Shown: piece by piece, positions 56,461 to 64,000 of the stretch | Layout of the letters: each line of letters starts with the position of its first letter | Numbering within the stretch: position 1 is the stretch's first letter | Assembly: GCF_007845635.1 (NCBI RefSeq) | Contig: NZ_SELG01000035.1 | Coordinates: 61,863-125,862, forward strand | Origin: Apibacter muscae | GTDB taxonomy: Bacteria; Bacteroidota; Bacteroidia; Flavobacteriales; Weeksellaceae | Direction of reading: 5' to 3' | Length of the DNA stretch: 64,000 nt | Program-made: the position numbers and the translations under genes | Notes under the pieces: model-generated | What the model saw: the letters and a program-made list of their open reading frames with translations, nothing else | Database searches by the model: none | What the model was told of the DNA's origin: nothing

Positions 56461-57629
56461 ATATTAAAAAATAAATTCAATAATATTAATAATAATGTTT
56501 ATCATAGAACATTTACATTTAATATAATTTAATATGATCTAATCAATTAACTAAATAAAATTATAAAATTATTATATATTTAAATATAAAATATCATCTT
56601 TAATTTGTAATTATTTAAATTTATATAAATAATGCCACCTTATTATTTTTTGTTGATAGGAATTTATTATTTAAATAAAAAGTTTATAAATTATCTCAAA
56701 TAATGAATAATCGATATGTAATTGAATCAACTTAATTTTCTATTTTAGCGACTGAATAATGAATTCACATTAAAGCAGATGAAACCAATTTTTTATACTC
56801 TCCCATTTCTTAAATTGTGCCTATGTACTTAAAGCTAAAAAGACAGTGCTACATCAATTCTTACAATATTTTCCTTAAATACAGTTTTTGGAACTTATAA
56901 TTTTATTTTGACAATGATAGTTATGCCAATAACTTTTTTGTTTTTGGGTATTTTTTTAGTTTTACTAGTGTATATTAGGTTTAACATTTTTTTTTGTTTA
57001 ATGAGTTTTCATTAAGCTCATCTTTTGAGGGATTTTAAATTTGTCAGGTTTTTTCATTCTCTTTCTAGTAAGTTTAGCGAATCCGGATTTAGTGATTTTT
57101 TTTAGCGTTTATGGGGATTTCTTTGGGATAAGGTGTTTTTTTAATTTTTTCTAATCCCATTTGTGATATGGCGTTATTATGGTATTTTTTAAACTGTATT
57201 TATCTTTGTTCTAGTATAGAGCTATATCGTTTGTTTGGTATAAATTTTATACATGGGTTTCCGTATCGGAATAAATGTTTAAGCTTGTTTTAATAAAGGG
57301 AGATTTTAATATTAAAGTTATATAACAAATATTAATAATAATCCCCTTAGGGATGCCTAAGGGGATAAATTTTTTACCTTTAATTACTTTAAATTGTTTT
57401 CACATAAGTCTGATACTTATATAATCTACTGATTTTAGTAACTTCAATGATAAATAAACTTAAGTAAAACTATGATTGCAGAGAGGAAGGGACTGCATTG
57501 ATGAAATACTATACAATATGATAAAATTTAATCCTATACATAAATCTCATAAATAGTTAATTATCAATTTATTTATAATTAATCATGCTTATTTAAGCTA
57601 TTCTGAATAACTACTTAGATTGCATAATT
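56461..57629. other. 1.2-kb AT-rich region without a recognisable gene
   Basis: Between the toxin operon and the integrase. I see no convincing frame on either strand. The only clear structure is the hairpin at 57341-57366. Stretches around 56,900-57,270 are T- and G-rich and may be decayed coding sequence, but I could not match them to anything. Confidence 0.45.
57341..57375 (+). terminator. Strong hairpin followed by a T run, no gene upstream
   Basis: ATCCCCTTAGG, loop GATG, CCTAAGGGGAT (perfect 11-bp stem), then AAATTTTTT. It has the shape of a Rho-independent terminator on the plus strand, yet no plus-strand gene precedes it, so it could end a small RNA or be a remnant. Confidence 0.55.
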
Positions 57630-57648
57630 GTTGTGCAAATGTTGTGCA
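57630..57648 (+). repeat. Tandem GTTGTGCA direct repeat upstream of the integrase
   Basis: GTTGTGCA occurs twice, 11 bp apart (one helical turn), 68 bp before the integrase start. It could be a recombinase arm-binding site, part of an attachment site, or an operator for the integrase gene. Nothing in the window pins down the att core. Confidence 0.4.
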
Positions 57649-57715
57649 GATTTTCCTTGCTCAATATATCTGAATTTTATATATTTATATACTTAAAAAT
57701 CACTCAATATTTTTT

Positions 57716-58990
57716 ATGGTTAAAGTAAAATTCCTTTTAAGGAATCCAAAAGCAGGGCGAGAATTACCTATTCATATCAGGCTTACTGATGGTAGGAAAG
57801 TAGATATTTGGGGAAAGACTAAAGAATCCACAACTCAAGATAATTGGGATGCAAATACTGGTTTTTTATTGGAAGAAATAAAAGATGATAGAGGTAGAAT
57901 TAAAAGAAGTGCAGAAGTCAAAAATCAAATAATTAAAAATAAAGAAGTAAATAGAAGATTATTAGAATTAAAAAATTTGATTGAGGATAGTTATAAATCG
58001 AATAAGACAGAAAAAATTAATAGTGATTGGTTAAAAAATATAATAAATCCTAAAATTGAGCTCAATCCTACTAATGATATACCTAATGAATTAGTTAAAT
58101 ATATAGATTACTATGTAAAACAAAAAGGATTAGGAATTAGTAAGGCACTTACTACTAAATCGAATGCAGTTAAAAAAATATTAGAAAGATTTAAAAAGGT
58201 TAATAAAATTTCAGAATTATTAATAGAGGATATAAATAATAACTTTAAGGTAGAATTTGAAAAATTTTGCCAAAATGAAAAATATGCTCAAAATTATACA
58301 GCCCGAAATATAAAATTCATTAAAACTATCTGTTATGATGCTGAAAGTAATGGATTGAAAGTACATTTTCAGTTAAAAAAAATAAATTCAAAAATTGAAA
58401 AATCTGAGATAATTTATCTTAATTTTAATGAATTAGAACAAATTGAGAAATATAAACAACCTCATGAATACTTAGATAATGCTAGAGATTGGCTAATAAT
58501 TTCTTGTTATACAGGTCAAAGGGTTTCTGACTTCATGAATTTTAGAAAAGAAATGTTGAGAAAAGAAAAAGAAATGATTTTTATAGATTTTACTCAGCAA
58601 AAAACAGGTAAAATAATGTCTTTGGCTTTACACCCTAAAGTTTTACAGATATTGAAAAAAAGGAATGGAAACTTTCCAAGAAAAATATCAGACCAAAAAT
58701 ATAATGAATACATTAAACTTGTTTGTAAAAATGCAGAAATTACGGAAGAAATAAAAGGGAGTAAAGAAATAAATAAAAGAAAAGTTAAAGGAAATTACCC
58801 TAAATATGAATTAGTTACCAGTCATATTGGTAGGCGTTCTTTTGCAAGTAATTTCTTTGGAGAAATTCCAACTCCTTTAATAATGGTAGCAACAGGACAT
58901 AGTACTGAAAGAATGCTCCTGAATTATATAGGAAAAACCAATACTCAACAATCCATTGCCTTGGCAGAATATTTTGAAAAATTATCATGA
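57716..58990 (+). CDS. Tyrosine recombinase / phage-type integrase
   Basis: 424 aa. An N-terminal arm-binding domain (VKVKFLLRNPKAGRELPIHI), typical of Bacteroidota mobile-element integrases, is followed by a SAM-like core-binding domain (about 125-215) and the catalytic domain. The active-site set is visible: Arg269 in CYTGQRVSD, His370 and Arg373 in SHIGRRSF, His395 in ATGHST, and the nucleophile Tyr404 in LLNYIG. It would integrate and excise the element that occupies the right end of the window. Its stop overlaps the next gene (ATGA). Confidence 0.92.
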   Translation: MVKVKFLLRNPKAGRELPIHIRLTDGRKVDIWGKTKESTTQDNWDANTGFLLEEIKDDRGRIKRSAEVKNQIIKNKEVNRRLLELKNLIEDSYKSNKTEKINSDWLKNIINPKIELNPTNDIPNELVKYIDYYVKQKGLGISKALTTKSNAVKKILERFKKVNKISELLIEDINNNFKVEFEKFCQNEKYAQNYTARNIKFIKTICYDAESNGLKVHFQLKKINSKIEKSEIIYLNFNELEQIEKYKQPHEYLDNARDWLIISCYTGQRVSDFMNFRKEMLRKEKEMIFIDFTQQKTGKIMSLALHPKVLQILKKRNGNFPRKISDQKYNEYIKLVCKNAEITEEIKGSKEINKRKVKGNYPKYELVTSHIGRRSFASNFFGEIPTPLIMVATGHSTERMLLNYIGKTNTQQSIALAEYFEKLS

Positions 58991-59967
58991 ATTATTTTAA
59001 TAATGATACAACTATACAAAATTTTTATATTAGAGACTTATTTTCTTTGGAGGAATTTATATTAGTCAATGGGAATGGAAGTTTTTTAGACAATAATATT
59101 AGAATCGAGAGACATTGCCGTATTTATCTAGGTTCTGATGATCAGGGAGATTATTATGATGAAATTCCAGTAGAAAGTTTTGATAAAGATGATGAATCTC
59201 ATCAATCTTTTTTAAATTATTCTGAGTTTATTGATTATTTTAACATTTACGATTTTGAACAAAGCAATTTAGTATCTTTCTCAGAAAATGAATCTTATTT
59301 TTTTGAATATTGCTGTAATTATATAGAAAAATATACAGACAACCAACTTAAACCATTATTATTAAAAGATTTATTAACTATCCATGCTAGTTCTGTCCGA
59401 TTTTTAAAAGAAACGAAAAATCCTCCTAAAATAAGAATATGGAAAAGCACCAGCTCTAAGGAATTTCGTATTGAAGAACCTCAAAAGCCTAATAAAGTTA
59501 TAATAGAAGTTATAGACTTTTTATTATCAATGTATCAATGTGTTTATAAACGTTTTTCTGATAGGTATATAGATATATATCCCACTATATTTCCAACTAA
59601 AGACTTAGAAGAAACTAATATACAGATCAATCCAACAATAGAAGAAAATCAAAATCCTGAACCAAGAATTTTTACTTCCGCTAGGGCTTTTAAAATATTT
59701 GAGAGGTTGTTAGAAAAATTTAATATACTCGAAGATAAAAATATTTTAGGAACTCAAAAGAATAAACATTTTAGAGATTTTTCTTTTATCTATAGAAAAA
59801 TGGTATACGATAAATATATTTATAAGGATTATTTAATGATAAATTTTTTAGGTTGGTTTTCTGAAAAATATGAAATAGAATATGAAAGACCTAAAACATT
59901 GGATGCTATAGGAGGTAAAGAAAAGAGAAATTCTATCTACAACAAAGTAATTCAATCATTTCAATAG
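58987..59967 (+). CDS. Unknown protein translationally coupled to the integrase
   Basis: 326 aa, cytosolic, acidic in the first half (LGSDDQGDYYDEIPVESFDK), basic at the end (YERPKTLDAIGGKEKRNSIY). Its ATG overlaps the integrase stop codon by 4 bases, so the two proteins are made together. It has no signal peptide or known motif. Genes in this place often regulate excision or mobilisation of the element, but I cannot say so from the sequence. Confidence 0.65.
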   Translation: MNYFNNDTTIQNFYIRDLFSLEEFILVNGNGSFLDNNIRIERHCRIYLGSDDQGDYYDEIPVESFDKDDESHQSFLNYSEFIDYFNIYDFEQSNLVSFSENESYFFEYCCNYIEKYTDNQLKPLLLKDLLTIHASSVRFLKETKNPPKIRIWKSTSSKEFRIEEPQKPNKVIIEVIDFLLSMYQCVYKRFSDRYIDIYPTIFPTKDLEETNIQINPTIEENQNPEPRIFTSARAFKIFERLLEKFNILEDKNILGTQKNKHFRDFSFIYRKMVYDKYIYKDYLMINFLGWFSEKYEIEYERPKTLDAIGGKEKRNSIYNKVIQSFQ

Positions 59968-60062
59968 TTGTCCTCTAAAAAAGACAGTAAAGACACTTTC
60001 TGTATGCCAGATAGGGACACTTCTCCCTTCATTTTTGCATTATAAAATTAAATTTTTTTATA

Positions 60063-60344
60063 ATGAAAAATGAAATAAAATTTATTCAAATTACTTCAGA
60101 GGAATTGGAGAATTTGATTGATAAGGGAATTAAAAATGGATTAGAAGGTATTAAAAAAGACTTATCCGAACAAAGAGAGCAGGAAAAAATTATGACAAGA
60201 GAACAAACCGCTCAGTTATTAGACATTGACCTCTCCACTTTATGGAGATGGACTAAAAAAGGAAGAATTAAAGCCCACTCTATTGGAGATAGGGTATATT
60301 ACTTTTTATCAGATATTAATAGGGCATTACTTCCTATCAATTAA
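60063..60344 (+). CDS. Excisionase-like helix-turn-helix protein
   Basis: 93 aa. After a charged helical start, MTREQTAQLLDIDLSTLWRW followed by TKKGRIKAHSIGDRVYY is the winged-helix/MerR-like DNA-binding unit (HTH_17) used by excisionases and small regulators of Bacteroidota mobile elements. It likely controls excision or the next genes. It stands between the integrase pair and the primase-like gene. Confidence 0.8.
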   Translation: MKNEIKFIQITSEELENLIDKGIKNGLEGIKKDLSEQREQEKIMTREQTAQLLDIDLSTLWRWTKKGRIKAHSIGDRVYYFLSDINRALLPIN

Positions 60345-60401
60345 TATCTATTCTTTTTAGTTGGCTTCGCTGACTAAATAATCAACAATTTATTAACTCT
60401 A

Positions 60402-60445
60402 TAGAGCATGGTAAAGTTTACCATGAGGGGCTTTGCTATGCTCTA
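60402..60445. repeat. Nested inverted repeat between excisionase-like and primase-like genes
   Basis: Outer arms TAGAGCAT (60402-60409) and ATGCTCTA (60438-60445) enclose a nearly perfect palindrome CATGGTAAAGTTTACCATG (60407-60425). A short T-rich stretch follows. It could be a terminator for the gene before, an operator, or an origin-like structure. Confidence 0.45.
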
Positions 60446-60589
60446 TTTTAAAACCAAAATTAAACATTAACTAATTAAGGAATAATGTCTTAGCTACTTT
60501 ATATAGCCAATATTATACCTTTTTCTTAAAATTTATCTCAATTATGAGAGTAAAAACACGAAAGAATAAAACACTAAAAAACTAAAATT

Positions 60590-61861
60590 ATGTTTCAAAT
60601 AATACCAGCCATAACCAATAGGAGGATAATAAAAAAAATACCAGATTTAAAAGCCTTAGTAGACTATGTAAAATCTACAGAGAGAGAAGAATATCCCCTA
60701 ATAGAACAAGCAAGAGAATCTGGTAAAGGGTCAAAAGAGTATGATCAAATAAAAAAACATCAATTACCCTGTGTAGCGATTAATTTTAACTATACTAATA
60801 ACTATATCAAAGGAGATAACATAGATAACCCTACTGGATATCTATACATTGATATAGATAACTACGAAACAATAAATATTAATAAAACTTATGTATGTGC
60901 CTGTTGGAAAAGTCTATCCAATAATGGTTATCATATAATTGTAAAAGTAAAAGGATTGACTAAAGACAATTACAAAGAAGCTACTAAAATAATAGCAGAA
61001 TCTTTAGATTGTCCCTATGATAGTGCAGCTATATCTATTGACAGAATAACAGTATTGCCTTATGACCCAGAAGCCTATTACAACAATAATACAGAAGTAT
61101 TTGATATAAGTTACTTAAATACTACTGTAGCTCAAGAAAAGGTCAAAGAAGAAAAGAGCATAGAAAGTATTGAAAAAAAATTCCATTCTACTAATAAAGA
61201 AGAATCTTTATCTTTAGGTTATAACTATAATGGAAAAAATATCATAAATCATAAAATAAGATATGATAATCTTGAAGAAAAAAAATCTACTATAAGCATT
61301 GTATATGATGAAGAAGGAGTATGTGATTTAGGTGAAAATAAATTATCCTATATCCAAGTATTTATACCAGTTAAAGGAAAAATACCTAAAGGTAACAGAA
61401 ATAGTATTCTATCAGCTATTACTCAGACTTTAATAGCTTTAAATAAAAACTCACCAAGAAATATAATAGAAAAAAAAATCTTTACAATAAATGAACAAAA
61501 GATGCAGGAACCTTTACCCGCCCAAGAAGTTAAACAAATAATAGATAAAGCCTATAAAAATAAAGACAAGTTAAAATTATCACCTAACAATTCTAAACGA
61601 TTCTTTTTTGATGAATCTTTACATTTGACCAAAGAACAAAAACTATCCTTAGTAGGAATCAGAATGGGAAGATGTAGAAAAGAAGCTACCAGAGAAATGA
61701 TACTGAAAGTTTTAGAAAAATGGGATGAAAAAGAATTTGGAAAAATAACCCTAATCAAAATGGAGCCTTTAGTAGGAAAGAAAAAAAGTTGCATATCTAA
61801 CCATCTAAAAGAAATGGGTATTGATCTTAAAAACCCTGAAACTTATTTTAAAGCGATTTAA
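60590..61861 (+). CDS. VirE N-domain / primase-like protein of a mobile element
   Basis: 423 aa. The N-terminal part (PCVAINFNYT, LYIDIDNYE, WKSLSNNGYHIIVKVKG, DSAAISIDRITVLPYDPEAY) matches the VirE-N/BT4734-like domain, an archaeo-eukaryotic-primase-like fold found in Bacteroidota mobile elements. From about 255, GNRNSILSAITQTLIALN and LPAQEVKQIIDKAY resemble the primase C-terminal (PriCT) helical domain. It probably supports replication of the element after excision. No helicase part is fused. Confidence 0.8.
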   Translation: MFQIIPAITNRRIIKKIPDLKALVDYVKSTEREEYPLIEQARESGKGSKEYDQIKKHQLPCVAINFNYTNNYIKGDNIDNPTGYLYIDIDNYETININKTYVCACWKSLSNNGYHIIVKVKGLTKDNYKEATKIIAESLDCPYDSAAISIDRITVLPYDPEAYYNNNTEVFDISYLNTTVAQEKVKEEKSIESIEKKFHSTNKEESLSLGYNYNGKNIINHKIRYDNLEEKKSTISIVYDEEGVCDLGENKLSYIQVFIPVKGKIPKGNRNSILSAITQTLIALNKNSPRNIIEKKIFTINEQKMQEPLPAQEVKQIIDKAYKNKDKLKLSPNNSKRFFFDESLHLTKEQKLSLVGIRMGRCRKEATREMILKVLEKWDEKEFGKITLIKMEPLVGKKKSCISNHLKEMGIDLKNPETYFKAI

Positions 61862-62097
61862 GGGGTGTTAAAATTTAAAAATACAGAACTGTATTACGTG
61901 AGAAAAAAAGTCTAACAGAAGGGCTGAAAAGTGATTTAAAATGAATTTTTAGAATAGAAGTATATGTGGGTGGTTTAAAAATTTGAAATTAATTTCAAAT
62001 TTATTACTTTTTTATCAAAGTTCCAAATGAAATAAAAATTATTGTATATTTGGAGTAGAAAATTTTAAATAAAAGAAGCTGTTAGCTTTTTATTCTG
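61862..62097. other. Short AT-rich stretch before the nested inverted repeat
   Basis: No frame is convincing here. It leads into the structured element at 62098. Confidence 0.4.
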
Positions 62098-62219
62098 TCA
62101 AAAGGGAAATCTGGTAAATTTCAAAAACAGCACAGAGTAAATAAGTGAAGGCTCACATCCAAATACGGGTGTGAGTTTATCTTATTTATGCTGTTAGGCT
62201 TACCAGAGCCTCCTTTTGA
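62098..62219. repeat. Five-stem nested inverted repeat (possible structured RNA or folded DNA element)
   Basis: Five pairs of complementary blocks occur in mirror order: TCAAAAGG (62098) with CCTTTTGA (62212); TCTGGTAA (62110) with TTACCAGA (62200); AACAGCA (62126) with TGCTGTT (62189); TAAATAAG (62138) with CTTATTTA (62181); CTCACATCC (62152) with GGGTGTGAG (62167). Together they form one long stem with unpaired bulges and a 6-base tip. The order cannot be chance. A noncoding RNA, a long 5' leader of the next gene, or a single-strand DNA hairpin used in transfer or integration are all possible. Confidence 0.7.
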
Positions 62220-62287
62220 TAAATAAGAATCTACAAACTCACATCCTTCTTTTTTCAAAAACAATAATCCCACTTTTGAGTTTGGAG

Positions 62288-62307
62288 TGATAAAAAATAT
62301 TTTATCA
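62288..62307 (+). promoter_or_regulatory. Inverted repeat overlapping a start codon
   Basis: TGATAAAA, loop AATA, TTTTATCA: a perfect 8-bp pair whose last base is the A of the ATG of the lipoprotein gene. It could limit access to the start codon or be a repressor site. Confidence 0.35.
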
Positions 62308-63032
62308 TGAAAAAAGTTATCTTCATCCTGTCTATTGCATTTGGAGTAATCTCCTGTGCATCAACAAAACAAACAGCTACTATTAAATTAACACCTAAAC
62401 AACCAGATGTTTACACAAAGCCTATATTATCAGAATTTTTGTCTAAAAATAAAAAACCTGCTGTGATTATTCGAGTTCCAGAACAAAATTCTGTTATAGC
62501 TAACAGTAATATCATTTCCCTTTCTTCAACTTATAATACCATTGAAAAAGAATTTGTTAAAGAGGGTTATATAGTTCGAGACAGAGCTATATTCGAAAAA
62601 GTAGCCAATCAAAACCAATCTATAGATTATTCCAAATTACAATCCATTACAGGCGTTGATTTGCTAATTGAATTGGTAAGTGTTTCAGATTTTACTATCA
62701 TAACTAATAAATATTATGATAAAAAAGGAAGAGAAAAAACAATGAATACTGATGCTTCCTTTACAGGCAAGAAGATAGAATTTAAGATAGTTAAATTAAA
62801 AGAAAATGAAATAGCAGGAAATTATACTTTCTTCTTCACTCCTTGTATTGGAGGATGTACTTATGCTTATTATCCACAATGGGGATTGTTTGACCAAAAA
62901 TATACTATCAACAAGATGAATGTACAAGTTTTTAAGAATATGCCTTATGAGGCTGTTTTTTCTTCTGATTCTTGGGAACTATTTATCAAACAGGCTACTG
63001 ATACTATGATACAACAAATGAAAAATAATTGA
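62307..63032 (+). CDS. Lipoprotein of unknown function
   Basis: 241 aa with a lipoprotein signal (MKKVIFILSIAFGVISC, acylated Cys17). The next part, KKPAVIIRVPEQNSVIAN, GYIVRDRAIFEKV and GVDLLIELVSVSDF, resembles the layout of LPP20/CsgG-like lipoproteins, in which a strand-helix unit recognises partners, but the match is weak. A CIGGCTYAY cysteine segment is present. The following gene starts a few bases after its stop, and all three small genes at the end of the window carry export signals, so they may form one operon. Confidence 0.65.
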   Translation: MKKVIFILSIAFGVISCASTKQTATIKLTPKQPDVYTKPILSEFLSKNKKPAVIIRVPEQNSVIANSNIISLSSTYNTIEKEFVKEGYIVRDRAIFEKVANQNQSIDYSKLQSITGVDLLIELVSVSDFTIITNKYYDKKGREKTMNTDASFTGKKIEFKIVKLKENEIAGNYTFFFTPCIGGCTYAYYPQWGLFDQKYTINKMNVQVFKNMPYEAVFSSDSWELFIKQATDTMIQQMKNN

Positions 63033-63034
63033 TT

Positions 63035-63430
63035 ATGAAAAAGATATTATTGTTTTTGCTTTTCTTATTGAGTTATTTTTCATTCTCACAAAGCAACAAA
63101 GATTTGACTATTAATAAAATCAAAACTTTTATTTCTAAAAATGGTGTTTTGCCAGGAACAGACAAACTCGCTGGAAATACCCCAGTTATTTATTTTGACA
63201 AGTCAACTAAAGAAATTAACATAGACAATTTCTCTTTTTCATTATCAGAGGTCAATATAATTTACGAGTATAAATACCAGTACGGAAATCATTCCATGAC
63301 TTTTGAATGCAAATATTCTAAGTGTATTTCTGATATAAACGGGCATAAAAGTGATGGTTTTGGTATTCCTATTTCATCTAAACAAAAATGTTATGAATTA
63401 ATAGGATTATTCAATCAGCTAAAATATTGA
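63035..63430 (+). CDS. Small secreted protein of unknown function
   Basis: 131 aa from the ATG at 63035, two bases past the stop of the lipoprotein gene. A TTG at 63029 would add two residues but is less likely. Signal peptide (MKKILLFLLFLLSYFSFS, mature QSNKD). The rest has no known motif, with Cys residues at KCKYSKC-like and KQKCYE positions that could form a disulfide. Confidence 0.6.
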   Translation: MKKILLFLLFLLSYFSFSQSNKDLTINKIKTFISKNGVLPGTDKLAGNTPVIYFDKSTKEINIDNFSFSLSEVNIIYEYKYQYGNHSMTFECKYSKCISDINGHKSDGFGIPISSKQKCYELIGLFNQLKY

Positions 63431-63437
63431 CATAGTT

Positions 63438-63812
63438 ATGAAAAAGCTCTTAGTATTATTGTTTTTAAGTATTCAGGCTGTTTTATATTCCCAAAACAGC
63501 TTTAGACTAGATTATTCAAAATTTGCTACTTATGAAGATGGAAAATGGACTTCTATCCAACAAGGAAATCACACTTTTGTATTTAACTCTGACAGCAACA
63601 GCGATATTAAATGGTATAATTCTGTTGGAGTCAAAGCCTCTTATCGAAGAATTTCAGGAACTAGTACCAGTTCTATTGATGGATATACCTATCAGATAAC
63701 AAAGTTTATAGATAGTGCAGGAAATGAAGCTTATATTCAATTATTTGATAATGTGGGATGGCTGGTTTTAATCTATCCATCATCGGAATTTAAAATACAG
63801 TTTTATCCATGA
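63438..63812 (+). CDS. Small secreted protein of unknown function
   Basis: 124 aa with signal peptide (MKKLLVLLFLSIQAVLYS, mature QNSFR). A compact beta-rich domain follows (DGKWTSIQQGNHTFVFNSDS, NEAYIQLFDNVGWLVLIYP). It begins 7 bp after the preceding gene. No family is recognised. Similar small beta proteins are common as cargo of Bacteroidota mobile elements. Confidence 0.6.
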   Translation: MKKLLVLLFLSIQAVLYSQNSFRLDYSKFATYEDGKWTSIQQGNHTFVFNSDSNSDIKWYNSVGVKASYRRISGTSTSSIDGYTYQITKFIDSAGNEAYIQLFDNVGWLVLIYPSSEFKIQFYP

Positions 63813-64000
63813 AATTAAAAGAATCTCCCAAGACCAAGGTATCCTTAAAACCCCTATTTTTAAAATATTAAGCCCATGAAAAAACCAATCAAAACCCAAC
63901 AATAAACCTTATACGAAAAATTAAAAAAAAAATAATAATTATTTAATATCCCTTCCCAAAAAAAATCCCCTAAACTTTATTTTATATTATTTTTTATCGT

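Overview
The window looks like the chromosome of an AT-rich member of the Bacteroidota, class Flavobacteriia. Weeksellaceae such as Apibacter would fit, but I cannot fix the genus. The signs are TAnnTTTG promoter boxes, atpD-atpC standing alone, secreted proteins whose mature part starts with Gln after the signal peptide, a TonB receptor with a carboxypeptidase-like N-domain, SprB-type repeats and a type IX secretion (T9SS) C-terminal sorting domain. I found no rRNA, tRNA or CRISPR array.

Region 1 (1-27 kb) is mostly ordinary chromosome: a partial secreted protein, pepT, an M20 dipeptidase, a GHL10-type glycoside hydrolase, an MDR oxidoreductase, trmB, atpC/atpD (minus), ribF, a basic coiled-coil protein, an M28 peptidase, a tail-fibre-like secreted protein, an M23 peptidase coupled to a TonB receptor, small membrane proteins, a DUF2797 protein, a T4 Rnl1-like RNA ligase, fhs, a large secreted protein, a dGTPase and an OafA-type acyltransferase. 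At least eleven of these promoters carry a recognisable TAnnTTTG box, and two of them correct start codons (ribF, M23 peptidase).

Region 2 (28.1-56.5 kb, all minus strand) is the remarkable part. A tight operon (56425 to 37709) encodes six large envelope or secreted proteins: 1534 aa, 689 aa with fibronectin-III-like repeats, 1148 aa with SprB repeats and a T9SS sorting domain, a 455-aa PKD lipoprotein, a 602-aa outer-membrane beta-barrel, and a 1619-aa TANFOR-type protein. The last carries a zinc-protease motif (HELGH, from residue 849) and ends in a domain closely resembling the tuberculosis necrotizing toxin (TNT) NAD+ glycohydrolase. A 154-aa candidate immunity gene follows 11 bp later. 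Downstream on the same strand lies about 10 kb of toxin/immunity cassettes: a signal-peptide-bearing PD-(D/E)XK-like nuclease toxin, three tandem beta-propeller candidate immunity genes separated by truncated copies of that toxin's C-terminus and by the same terminator hairpin, further toxin tails next to small candidate immunity genes, one toxin broken by a single stop codon, and at the far end a truncated second copy of the 154-aa immunity gene. I read this as a polymorphic toxin locus in which a TANFOR protein, rather than an Rhs or CDI protein, carries the exchangeable toxin, with a store of displaced toxin tips and immunity genes beside it.

Region 3 (57.6-64 kb, plus strand) is the start of a mobile element: a tyrosine recombinase, a translationally coupled unknown gene, an excisionase-like helix-turn-helix protein, a VirE-N/primase-like protein, a striking nested inverted repeat (62098-62219) and three small secreted or lipoprotein genes. 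It runs off the right edge.
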